Positions 7,810 to 16,909 of a DNA stretch of 64,000 nucleotides are shown here, piece after piece; position 1 is the stretch's first letter; the number at the start of each line of letters is the position of its first letter. The DNA is from Reichenbachiella carrageenanivorans (lineage in GTDB: Bacteria > Bacteroidota > Bacteroidia > Cytophagales > Cyclobacteriaceae), in assembly GCF_025639805.1 (NCBI RefSeq), contig NZ_CP106735.1, positions 2,110,001 through 2,174,000 on the forward strand, given 5' to 3'. Both the position numbers and the translations under genes were made by a program. The notes under the pieces were generated by a model. The model was not told the DNA's origin and ran no database searches. It saw only the letters and a program-made list of their open reading frames with translations.

Positions 7810-8871
7810 TTATTGTGTTAGGGTATTCTTGTTTACGGCATTAGAATAGATTTCAAGATGTTGTTTTGCAATTGATTTCCAGTCCCAGTTTTCTTCGGCG
7901 TATGTTAAGTTAATGAGTCCTAATTTTTCGAGACTACCATTTCGAAAAGAATCTGAAACTTTCATGCAAACCTTTTTAATACTACTCTTTGAAGTGCCGT
8001 CAAACAAAAAATTATTGCTGTCTTTGAGGATGACCCCAATATTACCAGTATTTAATCCAATTACAGGTTTTGCATGAGAAAAAGCCAAATGTAGTACGCC
8101 AGAATTTCTAGTGTTGATTCTAGGGAGTAAAACCACATTTGCAGCACTGAAATAATATTTGACATCCTCTTCACTTATAAATGAAGCGGCAGTTAGAACA
8201 TTGGGTTGAATTGAAAATATTTTGCTTTTGATTTCGGTTTTAAGTCGAGCGATAGGCTCCTTGAATAAGGAAGGACGTGTTGCCTTTCCCCAGCCAGGGG
8301 CTATTAATATCTTATTGGGGATTTTGAGTTCATAGAAGATATTTTGAATCAACTCCTGTTCTTTCATATTCCTGACAGAACCAAAAACTAAGATGACAAA
8401 CGATGGTTTTGGGATGTTAAGGAGTTCTAGGGATTTTTCGCGAGGAGTTATGGTAGCAGGATATCGGCCATGAGGTACCCCAACTAATTTCGAATGTTTT
8501 TTTACAAGCAATCGGTCTTCTAAAAGGTCAATAATTGTATGGCTTTCAGACCATATCAAACTGTATAGTGAATGATAATTGCTCTGTAATAAATGAGGTT
8601 TGTCATTATGTCTTGTGTAGATGATTTTTGCGCCATCATTTTTATGTCTATCGATGTGTTGCTTAACCCGTAGGGTGTCTTGATTAGAAATTTCTTTCCA
8701 ATTAAAAATGGCTTCAGGCCATTGAAAGTGTATAATATCATATTTTTTGGTAGAGTCAAAAAAATGCTCTATTGAATGTTCACACTCAATTCTAAGGTCT
8801 TTTAGTCCTTGTTGCAGGAGCAAATTATATGGGTTTCCATGATTTTCTTTCAGTACAAATAAGACTTTCAT
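7810..8871 (-). CDS. glycosyltransferase, GT4-like
   Basis: A 353-residue protein beginning MKVLFVLKENHGNPYNLLLQ, a typical first strand and glycine loop of GT-B transferases. 'FQWPEAIF', 'VILVFGSVRNMKEQELI', 'YYFSAANVVLLPRINTRNSG' and 'LAFSHAKPVIGLNTGNIG' follow the order of GT4 donor-domain motifs; the same pattern is found in bacterial beta-1,4-mannosyl and GlcA transferases. It starts within the end of the sulfotransferase gene (ATGA overlap at 8868-8871), so the two are translationally linked. Base use is AT-richer than in the export genes upstream. Donor unknown. Confidence 0.8.
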   Translation of the reverse strand: MKVLFVLKENHGNPYNLLLQQGLKDLRIECEHSIEHFFDSTKKYDIIHFQWPEAIFNWKEISNQDTLRVKQHIDRHKNDGAKIIYTRHNDKPHLLQSNYHSLYSLIWSESHTIIDLLEDRLLVKKHSKLVGVPHGRYPATITPREKSLELLNIPKPSFVILVFGSVRNMKEQELIQNIFYELKIPNKILIAPGWGKATRPSLFKEPIARLKTEIKSKIFSIQPNVLTAASFISEEDVKYYFSAANVVLLPRINTRNSGVLHLAFSHAKPVIGLNTGNIGVILKDSNNFLFDGTSKSSIKKVCMKVSDSFRNGSLEKLGLINLTYAEENWDWKSIAKQHLEIYSNAVNKNTLTQ

Positions 8872-9677
8872 GAGAATATGCTAAGGTCTGTGGATTGAAT
8901 TTTTTGGAGGATCATGGTTTGCTGCTTTTCTGATAGAGTCTCCTTAAACAGCGTGTCATTTGTGCTTGTTATGTCTTGTCTCACACCTTGCTTCCAAGGT
9001 TCATTGTTTAATACAGTTTGATCGAAATTCTTATCTGTAAAATCTGATATATCTTGCTTTATGTCGAGTTGTTTTAGAATGTCCTTTGTGTTTGCATCTA
9101 TTGATTGGATGAATTTTTCGTAGACTACAAAAATGTGTTTTTTAGTGTTGACATACTGTTTTGATATCACAATGTCACTGTTCCATCTTGAAATACATTG
9201 TTCTAAACTTCTTTCTCCCCAGATGTCTGGATGCTTGGTAGAATAGTTGTAAATGGAAGCTATTACATCCTTGCCAGAACGTAGAGTGTGAATAAAGTAT
9301 GCGTTGGGAACGTATTTAGATATGATTGGGATGTAGTGAAGATGCATAGGGGTCTTTTCTATCCATATACGTTTTCCGTTGGAAATAGCAGTTGAATCAA
9401 GGTGATCCACCAGTTTGGAGATCCAATATTTGTAAGTCCAATGGTCTAGTCTGTATGGTCTTTCTGATGTGGTTATCCCCAACTCCCTACAACGGTTTGA
9501 TATTTTTTTTTTATTACTGATATGTAGCCTTTTAAAAACCTTATTTGTGTTGCATAGGGGGTAAAAAAAATGTGTTTCTGGAAAAGAGAATATGCTATCT
9601 GATCTAAGTAATGAGTTTTGTAAAAGAGTGGTTCCTGATCGTGGACTACCTATTATAAAAATTCTTTTGTCAATCAT
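8868..9677 (-). CDS. PAPS-dependent sulfotransferase
   Basis: A 269-residue protein with the two cofactor signatures of the sulfotransferase fold: the 5'-phosphosulfate loop IIGSPRSGTTLLQ at residues 8-20 and the 3'-phosphate site in 'TLRSGKDVIASIYNYS' (Arg and Ser conserved). It would move a sulfo group from PAPS to a hydroxyl of a sugar. The gene lies between two glycosyltransferases with four-base ATGA overlaps at both ends, a strong sign that it decorates the product of this locus. Sulfated surface glycans are well known in marine bacteria. No signal peptide, so it acts in the cytoplasm before export. The acceptor is not known. Confidence 0.85.
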   Translation of the reverse strand: MIDKRIFIIGSPRSGTTLLQNSLLRSDSIFSFPETHFFYPLCNTNKVFKRLHISNKKKISNRCRELGITTSERPYRLDHWTYKYWISKLVDHLDSTAISNGKRIWIEKTPMHLHYIPIISKYVPNAYFIHTLRSGKDVIASIYNYSTKHPDIWGERSLEQCISRWNSDIVISKQYVNTKKHIFVVYEKFIQSIDANTKDILKQLDIKQDISDFTDKNFDQTVLNNEPWKQGVRQDITSTNDTLFKETLSEKQQTMILQKIQSTDLSIFS

Positions 9678-10651
9678 AGCCTGTTTTTGACTGTATTTAA
9701 GTAACTATTAAAATAATATTTGAGCCTATACGTGAAGGGACGTGGATATAAATGAACTTTTTGAAATTGATCCATAAACCAATTGTATTGGGGATGCTCT
9801 GAAAGTAATTGAAATATTGCTTTATTAGCTTTGCTGGGAGTTTTAAATGATCGATGGTAGTGTAGTGTATGAGCAGATGCTACATTTAATATTTTATTTT
9901 CTTCGCATGTATTAAAATGGTCTTGAATAGGATAATTATAGCCAATAGGCAATTGATCTATATTTATCTCTAATTGCTGAACCGCAAGACTAAATGATAT
10001 TTGATCTGTAAATGTTTTATTGCCTGACGGAAACATTTTATTACCCATCATCTCCTCAAAAGTTTCCTGCCATTGACTGTATATTTCTTTGTTTCCCACC
10101 ACTGGTAAAAGACCAGCATTCCAATAATTCCAAATACTTGTATTGGTTACTGTGGTTTTTAATTTTCTTGGTTGCTTGATATTAAAGTGATTGTGTAGGT
10201 TTTTCCAAAAGGTAGCGGTTTCATCAGATCCAGTACTTCCAACTCCTTTTTTGTCAACGGGTAATAAAAAGGTGTCTGTTGGAGATAAGGATTTGAGTAT
10301 GGTAGGTTCTTTTAGAATGAGTTGATCACTGTCAAAAAAAACGTAATTTCTACTGGGGAAGTTTCTTTCTGCATAACCACAGATGAGAGGTTTGTTCCCA
10401 AACCCATAATCAGAGTATTGTGGATTGAGATTTTTCGTAATTATTTCTACTTCTTCTTTTTCTAAGAGTTTCAATGTGTGATTTGTAGGAGTTCTATGCG
10501 GTCTTGGACAAAAACATAAAACTCTAGACTTTTTGAAGTCACCCCCAAACTTTCTCAAAGAACGTACGAAAAGAATGGATTGATTTTCCAAATCTCCTTT
10601 TTCACAGCATATAATTACTGTTGTATCATGTTTATGTCCCAGACTTGACAT
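9674..10651 (-). CDS. putative GT-A-fold glycosyltransferase
   Basis: A 325-residue protein I recognise only by fold features. 'YVFFDSDQLIL' (DxD at residues 107-109) is the metal/nucleotide site of GT-A enzymes, preceded by 'FGNKPLICGYAE', and followed by 'TSIWNYWNAGLLPV' and 'DQISFSLAVQQL', the order seen in GT8/glycogenin-like and related transferases. It overlaps the sulfotransferase by four bases (ATGA) and is 15 bases downstream of the broken GT2 gene. It belongs to the AT-rich middle block of the locus. Specific donor and acceptor cannot be inferred. Confidence 0.65.
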   Translation of the reverse strand: MSSLGHKHDTTVIICCEKGDLENQSILFVRSLRKFGGDFKKSRVLCFCPRPHRTPTNHTLKLLEKEEVEIITKNLNPQYSDYGFGNKPLICGYAERNFPSRNYVFFDSDQLILKEPTILKSLSPTDTFLLPVDKKGVGSTGSDETATFWKNLHNHFNIKQPRKLKTTVTNTSIWNYWNAGLLPVVGNKEIYSQWQETFEEMMGNKMFPSGNKTFTDQISFSLAVQQLEINIDQLPIGYNYPIQDHFNTCEENKILNVASAHTLHYHRSFKTPSKANKAIFQLLSEHPQYNWFMDQFQKVHLYPRPFTYRLKYYFNSYLNTVKNRL

Positions 10652-10666
10652 TGGTATATGTTGAAT

Positions 10667-11634
10667 TTAGATAGTAAAACGTCGAATACGGATAAGTGCA
10701 CCTGCAAGATATGGTATGTTATACTTTGAAATCATCTTTAGCAATTTGAAGTAATAAGTTAAGATTTTTCCTGATACTCCTTCCAAATTAATCTGCAATG
10801 GGTTTTCTTTTAAAAGCAATATTGCATCATTCCAGTTTGATATGCTCTGTTGTTCCATTGTATTAATGAAATCTAAATAAAGGTGTTTTTCAAATGTTAA
10901 TTGATATTTGTGAGGAAGAGTTCTCGATAATTGCCTTAACTCTATTAGTCTCTTGATAATTCTATTAGGGTCAAAGATTCGGCTTGAAATGCTATCCTGT
11001 CTGTCCATTCTTAATGCATAATCAGCATGAAGGTTATAACAAATAATAGGGTGAGTTAGTAGTGCTTTAATATGGAGCTCTCGATCTTGCCAGTCAAGTA
11101 AGTTTTCATTCCAAAAGATGTTATTGAGAGTTTCTTTTTTCCAAGTGGGAGAGGTTGTTTGCCAATTTATTTTTTAAAGTAGGCGGAAAGGTTTTTTTCT
11201 GAATCAAAAGAAGAGTCTATTTTATTAAAGTTGTTGACAATAATTTCACCGTGACGGGAAATGTCTCCTTGACTAACAAGTACATCGGGAAACTCTTTGT
11301 TAATGATTAGAGTCCTTTTTTCTATACAGTGGGGATAAAGTAAGTCATCACTATCCAAAAAAATCACATACTCTCCTTTACTTTTTTCAATTCCAATGTT
11401 TCGACAAGTAGGAGCTCCTTTTGGCTCTCTGTGGCGTTCCAGCCATTTGAAACGGGCGTCTTTTTCTATAAAGCTTTGAGCTACAGCCTTGGTGCCATCT
11501 ATTGATCCGTCGTCTACGATCAAACATTCCCAGGTTGGGTAGGTCTGATCGAGTACGGATTGTAGCGTTTCAGCGATAAGTGCTTCCCTGTTGAATGACG
11601 GGATGATAATCGATACCAAGGGCTGAGCAATCAT
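10667..11634 (-). pseudogene. glycosyltransferase family 2, split by a one-base frameshift
   Basis: Two frames make up one GT2 protein. The first (11634-11167, 155 residues) has PLVSIIIPSFNREALIAETL, the 'LIVDDGSIDGT' loop and 'VIFLDSDDLL', then stops after 'AYFKK'. Beyond it the next frame reads without interruption through 'WNENLLDWQDRELHIKALL', the C-terminal block of the same family, and goes on to 10667. The break is at a run of six A on the minus strand (11175-11170): a seventh A restores one frame of about 322 residues, the normal length. The piece with an internal ATG at 11008 is the C-terminal part and not a separate gene. It may be a true mutation, a phase-variable tract, ribosomal slippage or a base-calling error. 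Confidence 0.85.
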
Positions 11635-11665
11635 TTGGACAATAAACTTATGGAATTAGGATGGA

Positions 11666-12430
11666 TCAAGATAAGTAATGGCTTCTAAATAATTTATCAT
11701 ACATCTTAAAAAGAGGTCGAGTAGAAAATTGCTGATCTGTGGTAAAGACTTTATAGCGATTGTAATCCTGAACACTTACATTTAGTAGTTTTTCCCATTG
11801 ATTAACAATGATTAACTCCTCTTTTCTGTCAGCATCATCTAAAAAGACCGAATATCGTTCTGCGAAGATCTCTTTGAGAAAGGGTATGGCACCATACCTT
11901 GCAAATGGAGATGAGTTTCCAACTGGCCCATCAACTATTGCTAAATCAATTTTATCTTTGCCTATAGCATGTTTCAGTGTGTTTTGGTTGTACCATTTGT
12001 TTTCTTCGCTAATGGATAATTCCGATTTGGCAAGTGGGGCATGAACAAAAGTAACTATCTCGTCAAGGTTTTCTTGTTTCAAAAAAATGAGCATTACATC
12101 TATCCATTCTTGACTTTCATCGATTGCATAAATTTTGGCGTCTAGGTTACTACATTTTATATGCTTGGCCATGTAGATGGTTGATGCACCACAACCAAAA
12201 TCAACGATCCGTTTGCGTTGGTTGATGGTGATGTCATTTAGGATGTGGACCAAAGTAGCAGGGCGCAAGGACCAATTGGTTTGCGGAAAATAGCTGGAAA
12301 ATTGATAGCTGTTGTTGAGCGTTGTTTGTGCCGAGATATCATCTAGTTGCCAGCGAATGGCTTGTAGGTGAGGCAAGTCTAGTCCAGTGAGAAAGTTCCT
12401 AATCCGGCGTTTTATTTTTTGCTTGAGCAT
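11666..12430 (-). CDS. class I SAM-dependent methyltransferase-like protein
   Basis: A 254-residue protein with a weak but clear methyltransferase core: 'RIVDFGCGASTIYMA' for motif I, 'AKIYAIDESQEWI' for the second strand, and 'IDLAIVDGP' followed by 'SVFLDDADR' where class I enzymes have motif IV. The aspartate-rich end resembles the metal-dependent sugar or FkbM-like methyltransferase group, but I would not name the subfamily. It begins 18 bases inside the end of the ABC ATPase gene, so it is coupled to export, and could cap or modify the exported chain, as methyltransferases do in some ABC-dependent O-antigen systems. That role is inference. Confidence 0.72.
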   Translation of the reverse strand: MLKQKIKRRIRNFLTGLDLPHLQAIRWQLDDISAQTTLNNSYQFSSYFPQTNWSLRPATLVHILNDITINQRKRIVDFGCGASTIYMAKHIKCSNLDAKIYAIDESQEWIDVMLIFLKQENLDEIVTFVHAPLAKSELSISEENKWYNQNTLKHAIGKDKIDLAIVDGPVGNSSPFARYGAIPFLKEIFAERYSVFLDDADRKEELIIVNQWEKLLNVSVQDYNRYKVFTTDQQFSTRPLFKMYDKLFRSHYLS

Positions 12431-13683
12431 ATTTCAAAATTGATCAGTAAATCACTTTGTTCTTTGGGTACGTTTCTTCCCGACCTGTAAAATTGACCGC
12501 CTTCTATATCGAGTGTATAAGAGTGCTGTACCCAGTCGCAGACGTCATTTTTCATTGTAAGGTAGTGCGTAATAAAATACCGACCTTCATTTAGTGGGCA
12601 GTTAGGAATGAGAAGTGTAAGTTCATTGTCTGCCATCTGAAAGCTAGCATCATGTAGATCTGTACTCAACCAAAGTAGTCGTACTCCTATGTTGTTGTCT
12701 ATCCTAAAGTCAAGTCTAAAGTCTCCTAATGTATCAGGAAGGGCTTGTTCAAACAGAAAAGTTATGTACATGTCGTGCCCTGTCTGAGGCTTAGTTTTAT
12801 TTCCATCACTGAGTGCATAGGCCTCTATACTACGGACACGTAAACTGCCATTACCTTTTCTGTCTTTTCTTTGGTACAGGTCTTCTATGTGGTTGCCTCC
12901 CATGTAATGAGACAGCCCTTTCAATACATCTCCTGCAAACGACACTTTTCCTTGCTCCATCACCAAACTACGGGTACAGAGTTTGGTGATAGAACTCATA
13001 TTATGACTGACGAACAATACGGTTCTCCCTTCTCCTTTACTTACATCCTGCATCTTGCCAATCGCTTTCTTTTGGAACTCGGCATCTCCTACAGCGAGTA
13101 CTTCGTCTACGATGAGGATTTCGGGCTCTAGGTGCGCAGCGATGGCGAATCCTAGGCGTACCGTCATGCCTGAGGAGTAGCGTTTGACGGGCGTGTCCAG
13201 ATACTTGGCGATCCCTGCAAATTCTACGATTTCGTCTAACTTGGCTCGGATTTCATGGCGATTCATTCCCATGATGGTGCCGTTCATGAATATGTTTTCG
13301 CGACCGGTCATTTCAGGGTGGAAGCCCGTGCCGACCTCTAGCAATGAGGCGATGCGGCCTCTGGCTTTGATGCTGCCAGTCGTGGGGCTGGTTACTTTGG
13401 AGAGTATTTTGAGTAGGGTGGATTTTCCTGCGCCGTTTTTGCCGATGATGCCGAGGACCTCTCCTTGTTTTACTTCAAAGTTGATGTTTTGGAGTGCCCA
13501 GACGTATTCGCTATTGCCCTTGGTCGCTCGATCGTTGGCTTCTCCGATTTTGAGATAGGGGTCTTCCTTCCCACGGATGCTGTGCCACCAACGGTTAAGG
13601 TCGTGACTAATGGTGCCAGTCCCGATTTGTCCGAGGCGGTATTGTTTCGATAGATTTTCTACTTTGATGGCGATCTCACTCAT
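12412..13683 (-). CDS. wzt: polysaccharide ABC exporter ATP-binding subunit with C-terminal glycan-binding-like domain
   Basis: I chose the ATG at 13683 (MSEIAIKVENLSKQYRLG), giving 423 residues; the upstream extension overlaps the permease gene. The ATPase domain has Walker A GKNGAGKS at residues 81-88, signature YSSGM at 169-173 and Walker B ILIVDE at 189-194. After about residue 265 comes a domain of roughly 150 residues rich in beta strands, as in Wzt proteins whose C-terminus recognises the finished, capped polysaccharide. It sits four bases after the permease gene. With that protein it forms the exporter that moves the lipid-linked glycan across the inner membrane. The gene symbol is by family. 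Confidence 0.9.
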   Translation of the reverse strand: MSEIAIKVENLSKQYRLGQIGTGTISHDLNRWWHSIRGKEDPYLKIGEANDRATKGNSEYVWALQNINFEVKQGEVLGIIGKNGAGKSTLLKILSKVTSPTTGSIKARGRIASLLEVGTGFHPEMTGRENIFMNGTIMGMNRHEIRAKLDEIVEFAGIAKYLDTPVKRYSSGMTVRLGFAIAAHLEPEILIVDEVLAVGDAEFQKKAIGKMQDVSKGEGRTVLFVSHNMSSITKLCTRSLVMEQGKVSFAGDVLKGLSHYMGGNHIEDLYQRKDRKGNGSLRVRSIEAYALSDGNKTKPQTGHDMYITFLFEQALPDTLGDFRLDFRIDNNIGVRLLWLSTDLHDASFQMADNELTLLIPNCPLNEGRYFITHYLTMKNDVCDWVQHSYTLDIEGGQFYRSGRNVPKEQSDLLINFEICSSKK

Positions 13684-13687
13684 ATCC

Positions 13688-14545
13688 TTATACCGTATCC
13701 ATGAAACTTCTTTCGGTCTTGTTGTAGACCAATATACCTGCAATTAAAATCACGACTGTTATAAAGGCGTCATAACCTAGCAACTGCCAGTTGAGTTGGC
13801 CTGAACCTAGAAACGCATATCGAAAAGTCTCGATGATGCCCGACATAGGATTGGCCATGATGATCCATTGGTACTTATCTGGAATAGTCGATAGCGGGTA
13901 GATGACTGGCGTAGCGTACATGAGTAGTTGGATGCCAAACTGCAACAGAAAAACCAAGTCTCTGTATTTGGTAGTAAGGGAGGTGATGATCATGCCAGCA
14001 CCTAGCCCCAAAGCGGCCATCAGCAGGATAAGGACGGGAGTAAGTAGCAACGCCATGTTGGGCTGCACCGTAGAACCTGTCCATAGATAATAGGCCAGAA
14101 TAGAAATAAAGAGGAGTAGCTGTATGGCAAACTTAACCAGATTGGAAATGACAATACTCAATGGAGTAATGAGTCTAGGAAAGTGGACTTTGCCAAAAAT
14201 GGCTTGGTTGTCTTTGAATACCGTGGAAGTCTTGTTGAAGCACTCTGAGAAGTAGTTCCAAGCCGTGACGCCACTCATGTAAAACAAAATTTGTGGCATA
14301 CCATCGGTCGATATTTTGGCAACATTGCCAAAAACAAGCATATAGGTCAGTGTGGTGAAGATCGGCTGGATAAAAAACCACAAGGGGCCTAAGATGGTTT
14401 GTTTGTAGTAGGTGACAAAATCCCTTTTCACAAACATGCGCAGTAGATCACGATACTTCCAAATTTCCCGAAAGTGAATGTCGAGCAAGCCTCGCTCTGG
14501 TAGGATGATCGTATCCCAGTTACTATCTTCAGTTCCTTTGCTCAT
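13688..14545 (-). CDS. wzm: polysaccharide ABC exporter permease (ABC-2 type)
   Basis: A 285-residue ABC-2 membrane protein with about six hydrophobic segments and the family's amphipathic N-terminus: 'FREIWKYRDLLRMFVKRDF' followed by 'YKQTILGPLWFFIQPI'. The C-terminal 'YPLSTIPDKYQWIIMANPM' and the 'ANPMSGIIE.FR' pattern are typical of Wzm/TagG/KpsM permeases. Together with the ATPase encoded four bases downstream it forms the glycan exporter. It begins by a four-base overlap with the membrane protein gene upstream, so all three are likely translated together. Confidence 0.92.
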   Translation of the reverse strand: MSKGTEDSNWDTIILPERGLLDIHFREIWKYRDLLRMFVKRDFVTYYKQTILGPLWFFIQPIFTTLTYMLVFGNVAKISTDGMPQILFYMSGVTAWNYFSECFNKTSTVFKDNQAIFGKVHFPRLITPLSIVISNLVKFAIQLLLFISILAYYLWTGSTVQPNMALLLTPVLILLMAALGLGAGMIITSLTTKYRDLVFLLQFGIQLLMYATPVIYPLSTIPDKYQWIIMANPMSGIIETFRYAFLGSGQLNWQLLGYDAFITVVILIAGILVYNKTERSFMDTV

Positions 14546-15861
14546 TTGGCTAGAGGGTTAGGTCGGTTGCTTAGTAGCACTAAGAACAAAGCATAAAAAG
14601 GCATCACTGGTATTTTATATCGCATCAAGGTTCCAAAATTGTAAGTACTTACGCCTACAGCAAAAGCAAATAGGACGGCAAAACTAAGACAGAAAATGAG
14701 AATAGGGTGTTTGAGCAAAGAGAAAATGGGAAATCTGTTTTTTCTGGTGAATATATAGATGGTTGTGATTAGTAATATTAGACTTTCTAATGCCGCCAAG
14801 AGCATCAATGGGTTTTTGATTTCCCAAGGCCAAGGTCTAAATAAAGTGACAATCACGCCTTGGGGAGCGAGTTTGATAAGGCTACCTATACTTCCGTCCA
14901 ATTCTCCTAGTGTGTACCCTGAGTTGTCGCCATGTCGGGCGCCCCAGCCATAGCGGATGTCGTAGGCAGTAACCATGGCGGTTTGGGCGATGTTGTCCAG
15001 TGCATATCGGCTGTCTTCTGCTGCGATCTTTTCCATGGCAAGCCATCCGCCCCCGAGAAATATAGTGATGAGCAGTGGTGCCAGTGCAATCTTAAATAAT
15101 GGGTTTCGGATGGCAGATATATATTGAAAATATAGAAATACAGATGCGGCTATCAGAAAGCACAGTAGGATATAGATTTTGATCGCAAAGATCATCCAGC
15201 CCATAAATAGAATCAAGAATAGATTAATCAACGTAACTTTGTTGAAAATAGTCATGCGTAGTAACGCATAAGTCATCCAGCACAAGGCAGCCAAAGTAAT
15301 CGTGTCTTTGAGTATGCCAGATCCCCAGAAAACAACTGAAGGTATAAACAAGCAAGCGATGGCAAGATGTTTTGTTCGGTGGGGATACATTTTTTGAAAT
15401 ACCGAAAACATGGCCCAGTGCCCACTAAATGCAAAAGTGGCAAAGAAAAGCGCTGTAGCGCTGTAGGTCGCGCCGGTGAATAGATCAAAAAAAGCAGTGA
15501 TTTTAATCACAAAAAGAGAAGCCTCATCACGATACATCCAAATTTTAGAACTATACTGATAGATACCGCCATCGTATGTGCCCGCGGGGCTGAGTAGCAG
15601 TTTCAAGCCCGTCAGAGGACTGTCTATGAAGGCCTGCCAGATCCACCGACTGCCATGTGTATGGAAAGTAAACGTATCGCCGCCCCCGTAGTAAAACTGA
15701 TAAATCAGGCCTAACGCCAGCGCTCCTACGAACTTGCCTAATAAGCCAGGGATGAAGTAGGGTTTGGTCTGAGGACTCGTCACCGCTGGGCGAATGATGT
15801 AGGCCAGCATCAGCAGGATGGCAAAGTAGAATGGAGTCACGATCAAATCCTGTAGCCCCAT
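14542..15861 (-). CDS. multi-pass membrane protein of unknown function in the polysaccharide locus
   Basis: A 439-residue protein with about ten hydrophobic segments (for example residues 10-23, 40-58, 150-175 and most of 210-265) and a loop around residues 60-95 with 'YYGGGDTFTFHTHG'. The layout recalls Wzy-like polymerases or GT-C glycosyltransferases, but the catalytic motifs of those families are not evident. It sits one base after the dehydratase gene and overlaps the permease by four bases, so it is tightly bound to the export genes. It may polymerise or modify the glycan on the membrane; I assign no function. Confidence 0.6.
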   Translation of the reverse strand: MGLQDLIVTPFYFAILLMLAYIIRPAVTSPQTKPYFIPGLLGKFVGALALGLIYQFYYGGGDTFTFHTHGSRWIWQAFIDSPLTGLKLLLSPAGTYDGGIYQYSSKIWMYRDEASLFVIKITAFFDLFTGATYSATALFFATFAFSGHWAMFSVFQKMYPHRTKHLAIACLFIPSVVFWGSGILKDTITLAALCWMTYALLRMTIFNKVTLINLFLILFMGWMIFAIKIYILLCFLIAASVFLYFQYISAIRNPLFKIALAPLLITIFLGGGWLAMEKIAAEDSRYALDNIAQTAMVTAYDIRYGWGARHGDNSGYTLGELDGSIGSLIKLAPQGVIVTLFRPWPWEIKNPLMLLAALESLILLITTIYIFTRKNRFPIFSLLKHPILIFCLSFAVLFAFAVGVSTYNFGTLMRYKIPVMPFYALFLVLLSNRPNPLAK

Positions 15862-15862
15862 A

Positions 15863-16792
15863 TTAGTTCAACAGATAGTTGAAAATAGTTTTGCTGGCAT
15901 ACTGACTATCCAGCTCACGTGCATCTTTGACTATTTGAGTGGTGCTTGGTGCCGAGGAATTGATGATCCAGTAGTAGGCGTTTTCTGAGGTTCTTGGTAG
16001 TTCGATGTCTGAAACCAATTTTTCACTGATTTTTTCAAATCCTCGCAATCCGACTATCTGATGAGTGGCATTAGGAGCTATTTCACGGGCAATGTCTGTG
16101 ATTTTTCTAGCAATCATCTTAGGAATCACAATTTCACCACCCTGCATGGTTTCTAGGGTGTAAAATAGGCTATCTGTCATTTGTTCTTCTGTACAGAAAA
16201 ACCGACTCATGTTTGGGTGGGTAATGGGTAATTTTCCTGATTCTCCGATTTCCTTAAAGAGCGGCACTACTGATCCGCGAGACCCCCAGATATTGCCTAA
16301 GCGGATGATTGCAAACTTGGAGTGTTCATTGCTTGCATTGAGAAACAGTTTTTCAGCAGCTTGTTTGGAGTTGCCATAAATCGATATAGGGTCTACAGAT
16401 TTGTCTGTCGAGCAGAGAATCGTTTGTTTTACGTTGTTATCCAAGGCCGCGTGGATGACATTTTTAGTGCCCGTTACATTGGTTTTTAGACATTCTTCGG
16501 GATTTTCTTCACAAATGGGGATGTGCTTCATGGCAGCTGCATGAATTACAAGATCAGCACCTTTCATTTTGTCATGCAGTCTTTCTTGGTCTCGGATGTC
16601 ACCGATCACCCATCTGATCATAGGGTATTTCACTGAAGGGTACCTTCTTCTCAGTTCATACTGTTTCATTTCGTCACGAGAATAGATGGTGACTGTATTT
16701 ATTTGGGGATATGTTGCCAGTATTTTATGTAGAAAAGCACTACCTAATGTTCCGGTTCCTCCTGTGATGAATATAGACTGGTGGTTCAGCAT
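15863..16792 (-). CDS. UDP-N-acetylglucosamine 4,6-dehydratase / CapD-type SDR epimerase
   Basis: A 309-residue short-chain dehydrogenase of the extended type. The N-terminal TGGTGTLGSAFLHKI is the NAD(P) loop, 'YSRDEMKQYELRRRYP' is highly typical of the FlaA1/PseB/CapD group, and 'SIYGNSKQAAEKLF' contains the Tyr-x3-Lys pair. These enzymes convert UDP-GlcNAc to 4-keto-6-deoxy sugars, the first step to several amino-deoxy sugars. It is the first gene of the minus-strand locus. Start is the ATG at 16792, with a 117-base divergent spacer to the epimerase gene on the other strand. Confidence 0.88.
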   Translation of the reverse strand: MLNHQSIFITGGTGTLGSAFLHKILATYPQINTVTIYSRDEMKQYELRRRYPSVKYPMIRWVIGDIRDQERLHDKMKGADLVIHAAAMKHIPICEENPEECLKTNVTGTKNVIHAALDNNVKQTILCSTDKSVDPISIYGNSKQAAEKLFLNASNEHSKFAIIRLGNIWGSRGSVVPLFKEIGESGKLPITHPNMSRFFCTEEQMTDSLFYTLETMQGGEIVIPKMIARKITDIAREIAPNATHQIVGLRGFEKISEKLVSDIELPRTSENAYYWIINSSAPSTTQIVKDARELDSQYASKTIFNYLLN

Positions 16793-16887
16793 GCTTCGAA
16801 GTTAAGGGATTTGGCTAAATCCAGATTCTAATATTTCGATGAATTAAGAAATTTAGCAGACTGAATTATTAAACTCACTTCTTCATT

Positions 16888-16895
16888 TACTTTTG
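16888..16895 (+). promoter_or_regulatory. candidate -7 box upstream of the epimerase gene
   Basis: TACTTTTG fits the Bacteroidota TAnnTTTG box and lies 14 bases before the ATG at 16910. No clear TTG element is found 19-21 bases before it, so it is only a candidate. The short distance implies a very short leader. Confidence 0.35.
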
Positions 16896-16909
16896 ATAAA
16901 AAAATATTA

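Noticed and set aside
7565..7849. Plus-strand frame of 94 codons in the spacer
   Set aside because: It crosses the minus-strand terminator and the end of a glycosyltransferase gene and has no family features.
10667..11008. Separate 113-residue gene
   Set aside because: The frame continues upstream without a stop into the C-terminal block of the GT2 gene; the internal ATG is not a real start.
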